Shown: piece by piece, positions 50,408 to 59,895 of the stretch
Layout: each line of letters begins with the position of its first letter
Position numbering within the stretch: the first letter of the stretch is position 1
Source of the DNA: Umezawaea sp049997955
GTDB lineage: Bacteria; Actinomycetota; Actinomycetes; Mycobacteriales; Pseudonocardiaceae
NCBI GenBank assembly: GCA_049997955.1
Contig: JAEBDY010000005.1
Location: 62,001-126,000, forward strand
Direction: 5' to 3'
Length of the DNA: 64,000 nt
Translations under genes and position numbers: made by a program
Notes under the pieces: model-generated
The model's database searches: none
What the model saw: the letters and a program-made list of their open reading frames with translations, nothing else
What the model was told of the DNA's origin: nothing

Positions 50408-51717
50408 CTGGTCGTCACGACGCCCAGGACGGCCACGGCGGTGCCGCAGGCCGCGATGATCCACCAGCCGACGGCGTTGCCCGCGAACGCGCCGATCAGG
50501 GCGACTCCCAGTGCCACGCCCACCTGGCGGCTGGTGGAGGCGATGGCGGCCGCCACCCCGGCCTGCTCGGTGGGCATGCCGGAGACGGCCGTGTTGGTGA
50601 TGGGGGCGTTCACCATGCCGAAACCGATGCCGAACGCCGCGTAGGCGACCACGAGCAGCGGGATCGGGGACGTCGGGGTGGTCGTGGTGAGCAGGACGCC
50701 CGCCGTGGCCAGACCGATGCCCGCGATCACCAGCGGCACCCGTGCGCCCCAGGCGCCGACGATCCGGCCGGACAGCGGGGCGAAGACGGCCGTCATGGCG
50801 GCCATGGGGAGGGTGAGCAGGCCCGCGTGCAGTGCGGAGAAGCCGCGGGTCTCCTGGAGGTAGATGCTGTTGAGGAAGAGGAAGCCGCCGAGCGAGGCGA
50901 AGGCGCAGACGGCGATCACGGTGGCGCCGGAGAAGGGGACGCTGCGGAAGAACCGCAGCTCCAGCAGCGGGTCCTCGCGTCGTGGCTCGTAGTGGAGCAG
51001 GCCAACCAACGACAGGGCCGACACGACGAAGCAGCCGACGATCAGCGGGGAGGTCCAGCCGAGACCGGGGCCCTCGATGATGCCGAAGACGGTGCCCGCG
51101 AGGACCAGGACGACCAGCAGTTGGCCCACGGGGTCGAGCCTGCGGGGGCGGGCGGCCCGCGACTCCGGGACGAACAGCGCGGTCAGGACGATCGCCAGGA
51201 CGCCGACCGGGACGTTGAGCCAGAAGATCGAGCGCCAGCCGATCGTCTCCACCAGGGCGCCGCCCACCACCGGGCCCGCCGCCATGCTCAGGCCGACCAC
51301 ACCGCCCCAGACGCCGATGGCCCTGGCGCGCTCACGCTTCTCGGTGAAGGTGTTGGTGATGATCGACATGGCCACCGGGTTGAGCATCGAGCCCCCCGCC
51401 GCCTGGACCATGCGGAACACGATCAGCAGGCCGACGGTGGGCGCGATGCTGCACAGCAGCGAGCCCGCGCTGAACAGCGCCAGGCCCGCCTGGAACGTCC
51501 GTCGCCTGCCGAGGCGGTCCGCCGTCGAGCCGGACAGCACCAGCAGCGCCGCCAGCACGAGCGTGTACGCGTCCACCGTCCACTGGAGCTCGGTCACCGA
51601 GGCGTCCAGTTCGCGGCGGATCGACGGCAGGGCGAGGTTCACGATCGTGGCGTCCAGCCCGACGATGAACAGGCTCAGGCAGCAGATGGCGAGCACTAGC
51701 GGTTTGCGTACCGGCAC
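50380..51717 (-). CDS. MFS drug/metabolite exporter (DHA2/EmrB-QacA type)
   Basis: 445 aa with 12-14 membrane helices. N-terminal LVLAICCLSLFIVGLDATIVNLALPSI (motif D1 region), LSGSTADRLGRRRTF (motif A) and GVVGLSMAAGPVVGGAL (motif C of antiporters). Proton-driven export of a small hydrophobic compound is likely. The GTG at 51717 begins 8 bp after the ABC-transporter stop, so it is the last gene of the leftward biosynthetic operon. It is a candidate exporter or self-protection gene for the product. Confidence 0.87.
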   Translation of the reverse strand: MPVRKPLVLAICCLSLFIVGLDATIVNLALPSIRRELDASVTELQWTVDAYTLVLAALLVLSGSTADRLGRRRTFQAGLALFSAGSLLCSIAPTVGLLIVFRMVQAAGGSMLNPVAMSIITNTFTEKRERARAIGVWGGVVGLSMAAGPVVGGALVETIGWRSIFWLNVPVGVLAIVLTALFVPESRAARPRRLDPVGQLLVVLVLAGTVFGIIEGPGLGWTSPLIVGCFVVSALSLVGLLHYEPRREDPLLELRFFRSVPFSGATVIAVCAFASLGGFLFLNSIYLQETRGFSALHAGLLTLPMAAMTAVFAPLSGRIVGAWGARVPLVIAGIGLATAGVLLTTTTPTSPIPLLVVAYAAFGIGFGMVNAPITNTAVSGMPTEQAGVAAAIASTSRQVGVALGVALIGAFAGNAVGWWIIAACGTAVAVLGVVTTSQRALKSVL

Positions 51718-51725
51718 CCGCGCGA

Positions 51726-53456
51726 CTATTCCATAGCATCGGCAAGCAGTTGGGTCGACGCCAGTTCGCGGTACAGGTCGTCGTCGTCCACCAGGGAGCG
51801 GTGCGTGCCCCTCGCCCGCACCACTCCGTGTTCCAGCACCACGATCTGGTCGACCTCGGTCACCGTGGACAGCCGGTGTGCGATCAGGATCACCGTGCAC
51901 CGCCGCGCGGCCTGCGTCACGGCGTCGCGCAGCGCCTGCTCGTTGCGGGCGTCCAACTGGGCCGTGGCCTCGTCGAGCAGCAGCACCTGCGGCTTGCGCA
52001 GCAGCGCCCTGGCGATGGCCAGCCGCTGGCGCTCGCCGCCCGACAGCGTCACGCCCCGCGGGCCCACCGGGGTGTCCAGGCCCTCGGCCAGGCCGTCGAC
52101 GAGCTGGTCGAGGCAGGTCACGCGGAGCGCCTCGGCGATGTCGTCGGGACCGGCCTCGGGTGCGGCGTAGAGGAGGTTGTCGCGGATGGTGCCCGCCATG
52201 GCGGGCGCGTCCTGCTCCACGTAGGCGATGCGGCGGCGCACCTCGGCGCGGGTCATCGAGGTGACGTCCCGGCCGTCGAGGAGGACCGCGCCCTCCGCGG
52301 GGTCGTAGAAGCGCTGGAGGAGGGCGAACATCGTCGTCTTGCCCGCGCCGGACAGGCCCACCAGCGCGGTCTGCGTGCCGCCGGGGACGGTGAACGAGAT
52401 CCCCTTCAGCGCAGGCGTGCGGCCGGGGTAGGAGAAGTGCACGTCCCGCAGCTCGATCGCGGGCGGTGGCGTGTTCTCCGGGAGCGCCACCAGCGCGGCG
52501 ACGTCGTCCTCGATCGGCATGTCGCGGACCTCCTCGATCCGGCCGACCGCGCCGAGGCCCTGCTGCATCTTGCTCGCGCCGCCGACCAGCGAGGCGATGG
52601 GTCCGGCCAGGAAGAACACGTACAGGAGGAACGCGATCAGCGACGCCACCGACAGGTCGCCGGAGGCGACCAGCATCCCGCCGAAGCCGAGGACGGCCAG
52701 GAAGGCGCCCTGGATCGACACGCCGGACACGACGCTGACGACGGCGGAGTACTTGGCGCCCACCAGCCCGGCCTGGTACGCGTGCTCGACCGCGTCCTCC
52801 GCCAGCGCGGTCTCGCGGTCCTCGGCGCCGTTGGCCTTGACGGTCCGCGCGGCGCCCAGCGTGCGGTCCAGCGTGGCGCCGATCGCGCCGACCGACTCCT
52901 GCGCCCGTGCCACGGCCTGGCGGATGCGGGGCAGCACGAGGGTCAGGACCGCCGCCACCGCGAACAGCACCAGCAGCGTCACCCCGAGCAGGCCGAGGTG
53001 CAGGGTGCCCATCAGCACGATCGCGCCCACCAGGGTCAGGGCGCCGTTGACCACCATGATCAACCCGTCGGTGGCGGCACTCTGGAGCAGCGTGCTGTCG
53101 GAGGTGACCCTGGCGATCAGGTCGCCCGGCGGACGTCGGTCCAGCTCGGGCACGCGCAGGCGGATGAGGCGGAACACCAGGCCGCGCCGCACGTCGCGCA
53201 CGACGCTCTCCGACGTCCGCTGCTGGAGCCACGCCGTCGCGCCGGTCAGCGCGGCGCCCGCGAGCAGCAGCGCGGTGAGCGCGGCGATGGGGCCACCGAC
53301 ACCGTCGCCGGTGCCGAGCGCGGTCAGGACGTCCTGCGCGACCAGCGGCTGGGCCAGACCGCAGGCGCTGGCCAGCAGCGTCAGCGCGAGCGTGGAGAGC
53401 AGAACGGCGCGGTGCGGTCTCGCGTACGACAGCAGCGTGCCGAAAGATCCGGACAT
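51726..53456 (-). CDS. ABC exporter, fused permease-ATPase (MsbA/lipid type)
   Basis: 576 aa. Six membrane helices in the first 300 residues (AVLLSTLALTLLASACGLAQ onward), then an ATPase domain. Walker A is GLSGAGKTT, the signature is LSGGERQRLAIARAL, Walker B is VLLLDEATAQLD and the H-loop is IAHRLSTV. A half-transporter that dimerises; the type exports lipids, drugs or glycolipids. ATG at 53456 after GAGGACCCG. Lies between the glycosyltransferase and MFS genes of the operon, so it probably exports the glycosylated lipid-like product. Confidence 0.9.
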   Translation of the reverse strand: MSGSFGTLLSYARPHRAVLLSTLALTLLASACGLAQPLVAQDVLTALGTGDGVGGPIAALTALLLAGAALTGATAWLQQRTSESVVRDVRRGLVFRLIRLRVPELDRRPPGDLIARVTSDSTLLQSAATDGLIMVVNGALTLVGAIVLMGTLHLGLLGVTLLVLFAVAAVLTLVLPRIRQAVARAQESVGAIGATLDRTLGAARTVKANGAEDRETALAEDAVEHAYQAGLVGAKYSAVVSVVSGVSIQGAFLAVLGFGGMLVASGDLSVASLIAFLLYVFFLAGPIASLVGGASKMQQGLGAVGRIEEVRDMPIEDDVAALVALPENTPPPAIELRDVHFSYPGRTPALKGISFTVPGGTQTALVGLSGAGKTTMFALLQRFYDPAEGAVLLDGRDVTSMTRAEVRRRIAYVEQDAPAMAGTIRDNLLYAAPEAGPDDIAEALRVTCLDQLVDGLAEGLDTPVGPRGVTLSGGERQRLAIARALLRKPQVLLLDEATAQLDARNEQALRDAVTQAARRCTVILIAHRLSTVTEVDQIVVLEHGVVRARGTHRSLVDDDDLYRELASTQLLADAME

Positions 53457-53463
53457 CGGGTCC

Positions 53464-54594
53464 TCACACCTTCTCGAGGTGGTCGGCGGCGCGGGGAGCG
53501 CCGCCCGCCGCGCGGAACGAGTCGCCGACCAGCGCGGCGGCCCTGCGGTGGCCACCAGTCTCGTCCAGCACGGTGGTGACGGCGTCGGCGAGGTGGGTCG
53601 AGGTGGCTCGGGAGAAGCGGACCCGCACTCCAGCGCCCGCGTCGACCACCTGACCGGCGACGATGGGCTGGTCGTCGCGGATCGGCGCGACGACCAGGGG
53701 GACTCCGTGCCACAGCGACTCGCACACGGTGTTGTGGCCCGCGTGGCAGACCACGGCGTCGACGTGGGGGAGCAGGTCGAGCTGCGGGACGTGCCGCCGC
53801 ACCAGGACGTTGTCGGCGACCTCGGTCAGCGAGCCGTCCGGGTCCACCAGCACGGCCTGGACGTCCAGGCGCGCCAGCGCCTGCGCCGCCTGCGCGAGGA
53901 AGCGGTGGCCCGCGTCGGCGTTCGCCGTGCCGAGGGTGACCAGCACCGCGGGCCTGCCCGGCGTCAGCCAGTCCCACGGGAAGTCCGTTGTGGACGGTCT
54001 GGGCACGACGGAGGGGCCGACCAGCCACACGTCGTCGTGGGGGAGGTCGACCGGTCCGAGGAGTTCCCGCGTGGTGAACGCGAGGATGCCGTGCGGCGAC
54101 ATCCTCGGGTCCGGTCCGGTGGTGCCGCCGCGCAGGGCGTCGAGCCGCTCGGCGAGCCAGGTCTTCACCTTCGGCATGCCGGACAGCGGGTCCACGAGCT
54201 CGGCGGACGTGGTGGCCGAGGTGATCCACGGCAGGCCCAGCTCGTCGGCGACCAGCGCGCCCGCGATGGCCTGCTGGTCGGCGACCACGACGTCCGGCGC
54301 GAACTCCCGGACGGCCGCTCGGACACCGGGGACCATGGATTCCGCCAGCGGCAGCAGGAAGTCCTGCCACAGGAACCGGAACGCGGCGGGACCGGTCAGG
54401 TCCGCGCCGCGCGGCACCAGGTCCGGCGTCGCGCAGTCGAACACGCGCGCGCCGTCGCCGACGAGCCCGCCCACGACGTCGCGCGGTCCGGCCCACGCGA
54501 CCTCGTGGCCGCGCGCTACCAGTTCGGCGGCGACCCCGGTGGTCGGGTTGACGTGCCCGACGAGCGGCGGCACCACGAACAGGAACCGGCTCAC
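53464..54594 (-). CDS. Glycosyltransferase, GT1/MGT (macrolide-type) family
   Basis: 376 aa with the GT-B fold. N-terminal acceptor domain start FLFVVPPLVGHVNPTTGVA. The C-terminal donor-binding signature is HVDAVVCHAGHNTVCESLWHGVPLVVAPIRDDQP (UDPGT/PSPG-like). It transfers a sugar to a lipophilic acceptor. The GTG start overlaps the hydrolase stop (GTGA). Position after the ACP and hydrolase and before two exporters suggests glycosylation of the operon's polyketide or lipid product, or of a protected intermediate. Confidence 0.88.
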   Translation of the reverse strand: MSRFLFVVPPLVGHVNPTTGVAAELVARGHEVAWAGPRDVVGGLVGDGARVFDCATPDLVPRGADLTGPAAFRFLWQDFLLPLAESMVPGVRAAVREFAPDVVVADQQAIAGALVADELGLPWITSATTSAELVDPLSGMPKVKTWLAERLDALRGGTTGPDPRMSPHGILAFTTRELLGPVDLPHDDVWLVGPSVVPRPSTTDFPWDWLTPGRPAVLVTLGTANADAGHRFLAQAAQALARLDVQAVLVDPDGSLTEVADNVLVRRHVPQLDLLPHVDAVVCHAGHNTVCESLWHGVPLVVAPIRDDQPIVAGQVVDAGAGVRVRFSRATSTHLADAVTTVLDETGGHRRAAALVGDSFRAAGGAPRAADHLEKV

Positions 54595-55391
54595 CCGACG
54601 CGACCCAACGCGTGGTCGCGCACCCAGCCGAGGATCGCGTCGCGGGTCTCGTCGGTGCGCTCGATCAGCACCGAGTGGCCCTGGTCCGGCAGCACGACCG
54701 TGCGGCACGTCGTCAGGTACGACTCGAAGTACGGCACCTGCCGCGACAGCCCCGAGTCCGCGCCGAAGATCGCCAGCACCGGGCAGCGGATCGCGGACAG
54801 GTCGTCGGAGATCGTGTCGCTGACGGGGATGTCCTCCAGCATCGAGGTCACCTGGAGCAGCCTGCCCGCGGCCCGCGAGAGCCGGGCGGTGTGCTTGCCG
54901 TTGTTGACCGCGATCCAGTCGATCACCGAGTCCTGGGTGAGCTGCGACTTGGCCAGGTCGAGCCCCTCGGCCATCCGCACGGTCCACGCGCGCACCGGCG
55001 GTTCGGCCTCGATCGCGATCACCGTGGCGACCCGGTCCGGGTGCGCCGCCGCCAGGCCGAAGGCGATGCTGCCGCCGAAGGAGTTGCCGACCAGGTGCAC
55101 CGGGCGGGTGATGTCCATGGCGTCCAGCAGCGCGACCAGGTCGGAGACGAACCGCTCCAGCTGGTACCCGGTCGCGGGCCGGTCGGACTTGCCGTGCCCG
55201 CGCAGGTCGTACATGACCACGTCCACGCCCGCCGCCGCGAACGCGGGGCCGAGGGTGAAGTAGTAGCTCGCCAGGCTGTCGGTGAGCAGGCCGTGGATGA
55301 ACACCACGACCGGCGCCTCGCCGTCGACCGGGATCGACGGCGGCAGGCGCTGCACGTGGGTGTCGAGGTCGCCCGCGAGGATCTTCGTCAT
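54591..55391 (-). CDS. Alpha/beta hydrolase (possible thioesterase or releasing enzyme)
   Basis: 266 aa. Oxyanion segment VVFIHGLLTDS, nucleophile elbow VGNSFGGS (GxSxG), acid region FGADSGL and catalytic His in DQGHSVLIE. The ATG overlaps the ACP stop by 4 nt (ATGA). In this operon it may release or cyclise the acyl chain from an ACP, or edit stalled chains. Neither synthase shows a thioesterase domain, so a stand-alone hydrolase is expected. Substrate unproven. Confidence 0.85.
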   Translation of the reverse strand: MTKILAGDLDTHVQRLPPSIPVDGEAPVVVFIHGLLTDSLASYYFTLGPAFAAAGVDVVMYDLRGHGKSDRPATGYQLERFVSDLVALLDAMDITRPVHLVGNSFGGSIAFGLAAAHPDRVATVIAIEAEPPVRAWTVRMAEGLDLAKSQLTQDSVIDWIAVNNGKHTARLSRAAGRLLQVTSMLEDIPVSDTISDDLSAIRCPVLAIFGADSGLSRQVPYFESYLTTCRTVVLPDQGHSVLIERTDETRDAILGWVRDHALGRVG

Positions 55392-55717
55392 CCGCGGGCC
55401 GCTTCGCGCAGCGAGACGACGACGTGGTCGACCAGCTGGCCGACGGTCATCGCGATGATCTCCTCCAGGTCGAACGCCGCGATGAACTCGGCGAAGTTGA
55501 CCTGGTTCCCGTAGCGCTCCTTGAGGTCCGCGGACAGCGAGACGAGGTCGATGCTCTCCAGTTCCAGGTCCTCGTGGAACTTCGTGTCCATGGTGATCTC
55601 GACGTCGTCGAGGCCGTACTCGTCGAGCAGTACGCGCAGCATCCCGGAGATCTCGGCCAGGACGGCCTCCTCGGTTGCCAGGCCCCCGGTAACCGGCGCG
55701 GTGGTTTCGACGCTCAT
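55388..55717 (-). CDS. Discrete acyl carrier protein
   Basis: 109 aa. Phosphopantetheine attachment Ser in DLELESIDLVSLSADLKERYG. N- and C-terminal helices fit the ACP fold, with a short disordered N-terminus. The ATG overlaps the stop of the KS-AT-DH-PPTase gene (ATGA). It differs strongly from the tandem ACPs in the first synthase. It may carry a starter, an extender or the finished chain to the hydrolase and glycosyltransferase encoded next. Confidence 0.9.
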   Translation of the reverse strand: MSVETTAPVTGGLATEEAVLAEISGMLRVLLDEYGLDDVEITMDTKFHEDLELESIDLVSLSADLKERYGNQVNFAEFIAAFDLEEIIAMTVGQLVDHVVVSLREAARG

Positions 55718-58700
55718 GTGCCCATCTCCCGTTCGTCGTCGGCCGTCCAGGCCACGATGTACTCCCTCTTCGGCAGACCCGGCGGGTTGCCGATCCGTGC
55801 GCACCGCACCACCGGGACCGCGCCGTCCTCGGAGGGTGCGAAGCGCGCTCCGAACGCTTTTTCCAGAGCCGCTTCGCAGGCTTTCGCCTCGGCATCCGGC
55901 TCATCCGCGGGCTCGACGGCGATACCGCACCGACCACGTCGAGCGATCCCCACGCCGAGTTCCCCGTGATGGGCCACCGACACCGTCAAATCCGGAGCCT
56001 TCCGACCGTGCACGCCCACGACCTCGCCGTCCCGCAGCAGCAGTTCGGCCGGGAAGACCTCGCCCTCGCCGTGCTCCCACATCCAGCGGCGCACCGCGTC
56101 CTTCGCGGCGATCCGACCGAGCAGCCACTGCCGCTTGGCGCGCGGCGACTGCCGGTCGTACTGCTCGCGCTCGGAGCTGCCGAGCTGGTTGCGCATGATC
56201 AGCTCGCGGGTCGCCAGGTCCGGCCACCGCTCGTGCACGCGCGTCCAGCCGCCGTCCTCCACCGTGGACAGGGTGTTGCGGCCGGGGGCGCGGTCGTTGG
56301 CGCGGATGTTCGGGTCGCTGTCGAACCGGCGGTCCGACCAGCCGTCGAACTCCGCCCACACCCGGCCGCGGCGCACCAGCTGCATGTCGGCGGTGAGCGC
56401 GGTGTCCGTGACGGACGTGATGCGCACCAGGCACTCCAGCTCCTCCCCGGCGGCGGGGTGGTCGCCGTGGAAGCGGATCCGGTTGATCGCGACCGGGAAC
56501 ACCGTCGTGCGGTCCGGCAGCGACGCCATGATCCAGTAGCCGAGCACCTGGCCGACGTTGTCCAGCAGCGCACCGGGCGCCGCTGGCGTGACCAGCGTGG
56601 CCCGCACGTGCTTCGCGCCGATCGCGGTCAGCTCCTCGACCCCCTGGAACCGGGGGCCGTGGAACATCCAGCGCTCGTCGTACAGCTCGCGCGCGGTCAG
56701 GTCCGGCTTCCGCTCGTCGGTGAACGTCCACGGCGCTGGCGCCTGAGCGGGGAACTCCGGCGCCAGCTCGACGACCGCGCGGGAGTAGCCGTCGAACGAG
56801 GCCAGCACCCGGTCGTCGCCCGCGGGCACGACGCTGACCGGCACGTCGACCGACGGGATCGCCGTGATCCACTGGCTGAGCCGGACGTCGTGCACCGCGA
56901 CGGCCCGTTGGCCGGGAGCGGCCTGCTCGGCAAACGCCATCAGGTGGCCGATCACCGTCGTCGCCGGGACGACCGGCCAGCTGTCGACGTGGTCGGGCCA
57001 GCCGGGGCGCTGCTGGAAGAAGCAGTGGTCCAGCAGGTACGGCATGGTGTCGATCGACACCCGCAGCACGCTGTCGAGCCGCTTGGGCGACGGTGTGGGC
57101 GCGGGCCTGCGCATCGTGAGCAGTTCGGCGGCCACGTCGGCGGTGTCCTTGAGCAGCAACGACAACTCGGCCGCGAGGGGAGAGCCGCCGACCAGGCCGT
57201 CCAGGGCGGACACCTGGCCCGGCATCCGCAGCCGGGTGTGCGCGTCGAGCGTGATGAGCGCGCCGCCGAGGTCGAGCCGGACCGGCGCCCGGCGGCGCTG
57301 GGCCGAGGCGGGCAGCAGCGGCCGGACGTCCGGCTCGGCGCCGTCCGCCCACAGCGCGGTCACGACCCGGCGCACCTGGTCGATCCCGTCGCGGTGCGGC
57401 GAGTGCGCGGACACCACGAGGGTGTCCTGGCCGTGCAGGGTGTCCGTGATCAGCGACCCCGTCTGGCCGACGCCGAGCTGCACGAACGCGCGGAACCCGG
57501 CCGCGTGCATGGCCTCGACCATCGGCCGGAACCGCACGGGCTCCAGGAGGTGCCGGACGAACAGGTCGCGCACGTCGCCGGGGTCGGTCGGGAACTCGGT
57601 GGCGGTCGTGGCCGACCACACCGGCACCTGCGCCGGGTTGATGTCGTAGGTCTCGGCGGCCCGCTGGATCGGCGCGAGGTACGGCTTGAGCATCGGCGTG
57701 TGGAAGCCCGACTGGAACGGCAGCACCTGGCTGATCACGCCGTCCGCGCGGAACCTCAGCACCAGCGCCTCGACCGCGTCCGCGGGGCCGCAGATCATCG
57801 ACTGGCTCGGCGCGTTGTCGTGGGACAGCACGACCTCGTCCTGGTTCGCCAGCGCCGCCAGCACCCGGTCGGCCGGGGCTCCCAGCACCGCGAACGCCAG
57901 GCCGGGCACGCGCAGCGCGTCCGGGTCGAACGCGCCGAGGAACGCGTCCACCTGCGGCGCGGAGTGGATGCCGCCCGCCGCCATCGCCGTCCACTCGCCG
58001 ACGCTGTGCCCCGCCACGGCGTCCGGCCGCACGCCGAGCCGTCGCAGCACGGTGTCCAGGAGCCTGCCGAGCTGGAACACGCCCGTGCCGTGCCTGCCGA
58101 CGTCTCCCACGAGCGCCTCGGAGCGCCAGTCGAGGCCGAACCGGCGGGCGAGCGCGTCCACGGACGGCGCGAACTCCGCCTCCAGACCGGGGAACACGAA
58201 CGCGAGCTTGCCGCCGCCGTTGCCCAGCAGGGGTTTCGGCGCGAACCACACGTCGTTGCGGCCGCGCCAGCCCGCGCCCTTGGCCACCGCCTTGCGCGCC
58301 AGCGCGAGTCGTTTCGGGGTGGGGTCGACGATCCCGAGCCGGGTCGGGCCGGTCGCGGCCTCGCGCTCGTCCAGGCTCGCGGCGAGCACGGTCGCGTCGT
58401 CGGTGTCCAGCAGCGCGGCCAGGTGGCCGGGGGAGGCCGCGGACAGCCGCAGCACCCGTTCCGGCTCCAGCACGACCGCGGGTCCGGGCCTGCTGTTGGG
58501 AGCCTGTTCCAGCACGACGTGCGCGTTGATGCCGCCGAACCCGAACGCGTTCACGCCCGCCCGCCGCACCTCTCCGGTCCACGGCCGCACCTCGGCGATC
58601 GGCTGGAACCTGGTGGTCGCCAGCGCCGGGTGCGGGTCGTCGCAGTGCAGGGTGGGCGGCAGGATTCCGTGGTGCACGGCCAGTGCCGCCTTCACCAGGG

Positions 58701-59895
58701 CCGCCACGCCCGCGGCGGGCATGGTGTGGCCGATCATGGACTTGACCGAGCCGATCACCGGCCGGTCGGTCGCGCTCGCGGGCCCGAACACCTCGGCCAG
58801 CGTGGCGAGTTCCGCCGCGTCGCCCGCGGGAGTGGCCGTGCCGTGGGCTTCCAGCAGGCCGATGGAGCCCGGCTCGGTCGGGTCGGTGCCCGCCGCGAGC
58901 CACGCCTGGCGGATCGCCCGCACCTGGCCGCCGGTGTCCGGGTTGACCAGGCTGGCCGTGCGGCCGTCGCTGGCCACGCCGGTCCCGGTGATCACCGCGT
59001 ACACCCGGTCGCCGTCGCGTTCGGCGTCCGCCAACCGCTTCAGCACGACCACACCGGTGCCCTCGCCGATCAGCACGCCGTCCGCGCCCTTGTGGAACGG
59101 CCGGATCCGCTGGCTCGGGGACAGGGCGCCGAGCTGCGTGAAGACGCTCCACAGCGTGATGTCGTGGCAGTGGTGCACGCCGCCCGCGAGCACGACGTCG
59201 CAGCGCCGGTCGGCGAGTTCGCGCACCGCGTGGTCGACCGCGACCAGCGAGGACGCGCAGGCCGCGTCCACGGTGTAGGCCGGGCCGCGCAGGTCGAGCC
59301 GGTTCGCGACCCGCGACGCGGCCAGGTTCGGTACCAGCCCGATGGCCGACTCGGGGGAGTCCGGACCGAGCTGGTCGCTGAACGCCTGCCGCACCTGCTC
59401 CAGCTTCTCGTCGCCCAGTTCCGGCATCAGCTGGCCCAGCGTGCGCACCAGTTGCCGCGCGGTCCGGACCCGCTGGTCCAGCCGGGCCAGCGCGGGCGTC
59501 AGGTAGCCGCCGCGGCCCAGCACCACGCCGACGCGCTCGCGGTCGACCGGCAGCCGGGCGTCGCCGCCCGCGTCCGCGATGGCCGCCGCCGCGACGTGCA
59601 GCGCGATCAGCTGGTCGGGTTCGGTGCCCGCCACGGAGTTCGGCATGATCCCGAAGCTCACGACGTCGACCTCGGCCAGCGGGTCCACGAAACCGCCGCG
59701 GCGGCAGTAGACCCGGTCGGCCCGGCGTTCCAGGTCCGGCTCGTAGTAGTCGGCGTCCCAGCGGCCCGCCGGGACCTCGGTGATCGCGTCCACGCCGCTG
59801 GTGATGTTGCGCCAGTACGTGTCCAGGTCGGGCGCGCCGGGCAGCAGGACCGACATGCCGACGATGGCGACAGGGGTGGTCATCGTCCGCGTCAC
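55714..59895 (-). CDS. Type I synthase KS-AT-DH-PPTase (PfaC-like)
   Basis: 1393 aa. KS at about 5-430 with active Cys in DAACASSLVAVD and His in VEAHGTATP and GSVKSMIGHT. AT at about 560-850 with GHSVGEW, although its start reads FVFPGLEAEF where FPGQGSQ is usual. Hot-dog DH region at about 940-1230 with LLDHCFFQQRPGW (catalytic-type His) and MFHGPRFQGV. C-terminal 4'-phosphopantetheinyl transferase at about 1240-1393 (RIAAKDAVRRW, VSVAHHGELGV, CGIAVEP). There is no ACP or KR, so it must act with the tandem-ACP synthase upstream. GTG at 59895 overlaps that gene's stop; ATG at 59883 is an alternative start. Confidence 0.88.
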   Translation of the reverse strand: MTRTMTTPVAIVGMSVLLPGAPDLDTYWRNITSGVDAITEVPAGRWDADYYEPDLERRADRVYCRRGGFVDPLAEVDVVSFGIMPNSVAGTEPDQLIALHVAAAAIADAGGDARLPVDRERVGVVLGRGGYLTPALARLDQRVRTARQLVRTLGQLMPELGDEKLEQVRQAFSDQLGPDSPESAIGLVPNLAASRVANRLDLRGPAYTVDAACASSLVAVDHAVRELADRRCDVVLAGGVHHCHDITLWSVFTQLGALSPSQRIRPFHKGADGVLIGEGTGVVVLKRLADAERDGDRVYAVITGTGVASDGRTASLVNPDTGGQVRAIRQAWLAAGTDPTEPGSIGLLEAHGTATPAGDAAELATLAEVFGPASATDRPVIGSVKSMIGHTMPAAGVAALVKAALAVHHGILPPTLHCDDPHPALATTRFQPIAEVRPWTGEVRRAGVNAFGFGGINAHVVLEQAPNSRPGPAVVLEPERVLRLSAASPGHLAALLDTDDATVLAASLDEREAATGPTRLGIVDPTPKRLALARKAVAKGAGWRGRNDVWFAPKPLLGNGGGKLAFVFPGLEAEFAPSVDALARRFGLDWRSEALVGDVGRHGTGVFQLGRLLDTVLRRLGVRPDAVAGHSVGEWTAMAAGGIHSAPQVDAFLGAFDPDALRVPGLAFAVLGAPADRVLAALANQDEVVLSHDNAPSQSMICGPADAVEALVLRFRADGVISQVLPFQSGFHTPMLKPYLAPIQRAAETYDINPAQVPVWSATTATEFPTDPGDVRDLFVRHLLEPVRFRPMVEAMHAAGFRAFVQLGVGQTGSLITDTLHGQDTLVVSAHSPHRDGIDQVRRVVTALWADGAEPDVRPLLPASAQRRRAPVRLDLGGALITLDAHTRLRMPGQVSALDGLVGGSPLAAELSLLLKDTADVAAELLTMRRPAPTPSPKRLDSVLRVSIDTMPYLLDHCFFQQRPGWPDHVDSWPVVPATTVIGHLMAFAEQAAPGQRAVAVHDVRLSQWITAIPSVDVPVSVVPAGDDRVLASFDGYSRAVVELAPEFPAQAPAPWTFTDERKPDLTARELYDERWMFHGPRFQGVEELTAIGAKHVRATLVTPAAPGALLDNVGQVLGYWIMASLPDRTTVFPVAINRIRFHGDHPAAGEELECLVRITSVTDTALTADMQLVRRGRVWAEFDGWSDRRFDSDPNIRANDRAPGRNTLSTVEDGGWTRVHERWPDLATRELIMRNQLGSSEREQYDRQSPRAKRQWLLGRIAAKDAVRRWMWEHGEGEVFPAELLLRDGEVVGVHGRKAPDLTVSVAHHGELGVGIARRGRCGIAVEPADEPDAEAKACEAALEKAFGARFAPSEDGAVPVVRCARIGNPPGLPKREYIVAWTADDEREMGT

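Noticed and set aside
50380..53232. Apparent single 950-aa fusion of ABC exporter and MFS transporter
   Set aside because: The upstream half is an out-of-frame shadow of the ABC gene; the MFS protein starts at about 51717 with its own N-terminal membrane motif.
53663..55263. Rightward open reading frames over the glycosyltransferase and hydrolase
   Set aside because: Low-complexity Ser/Arg/Thr translations typical of antisense frames in GC-rich genes; the minus strand has clear motifs and coupled starts.
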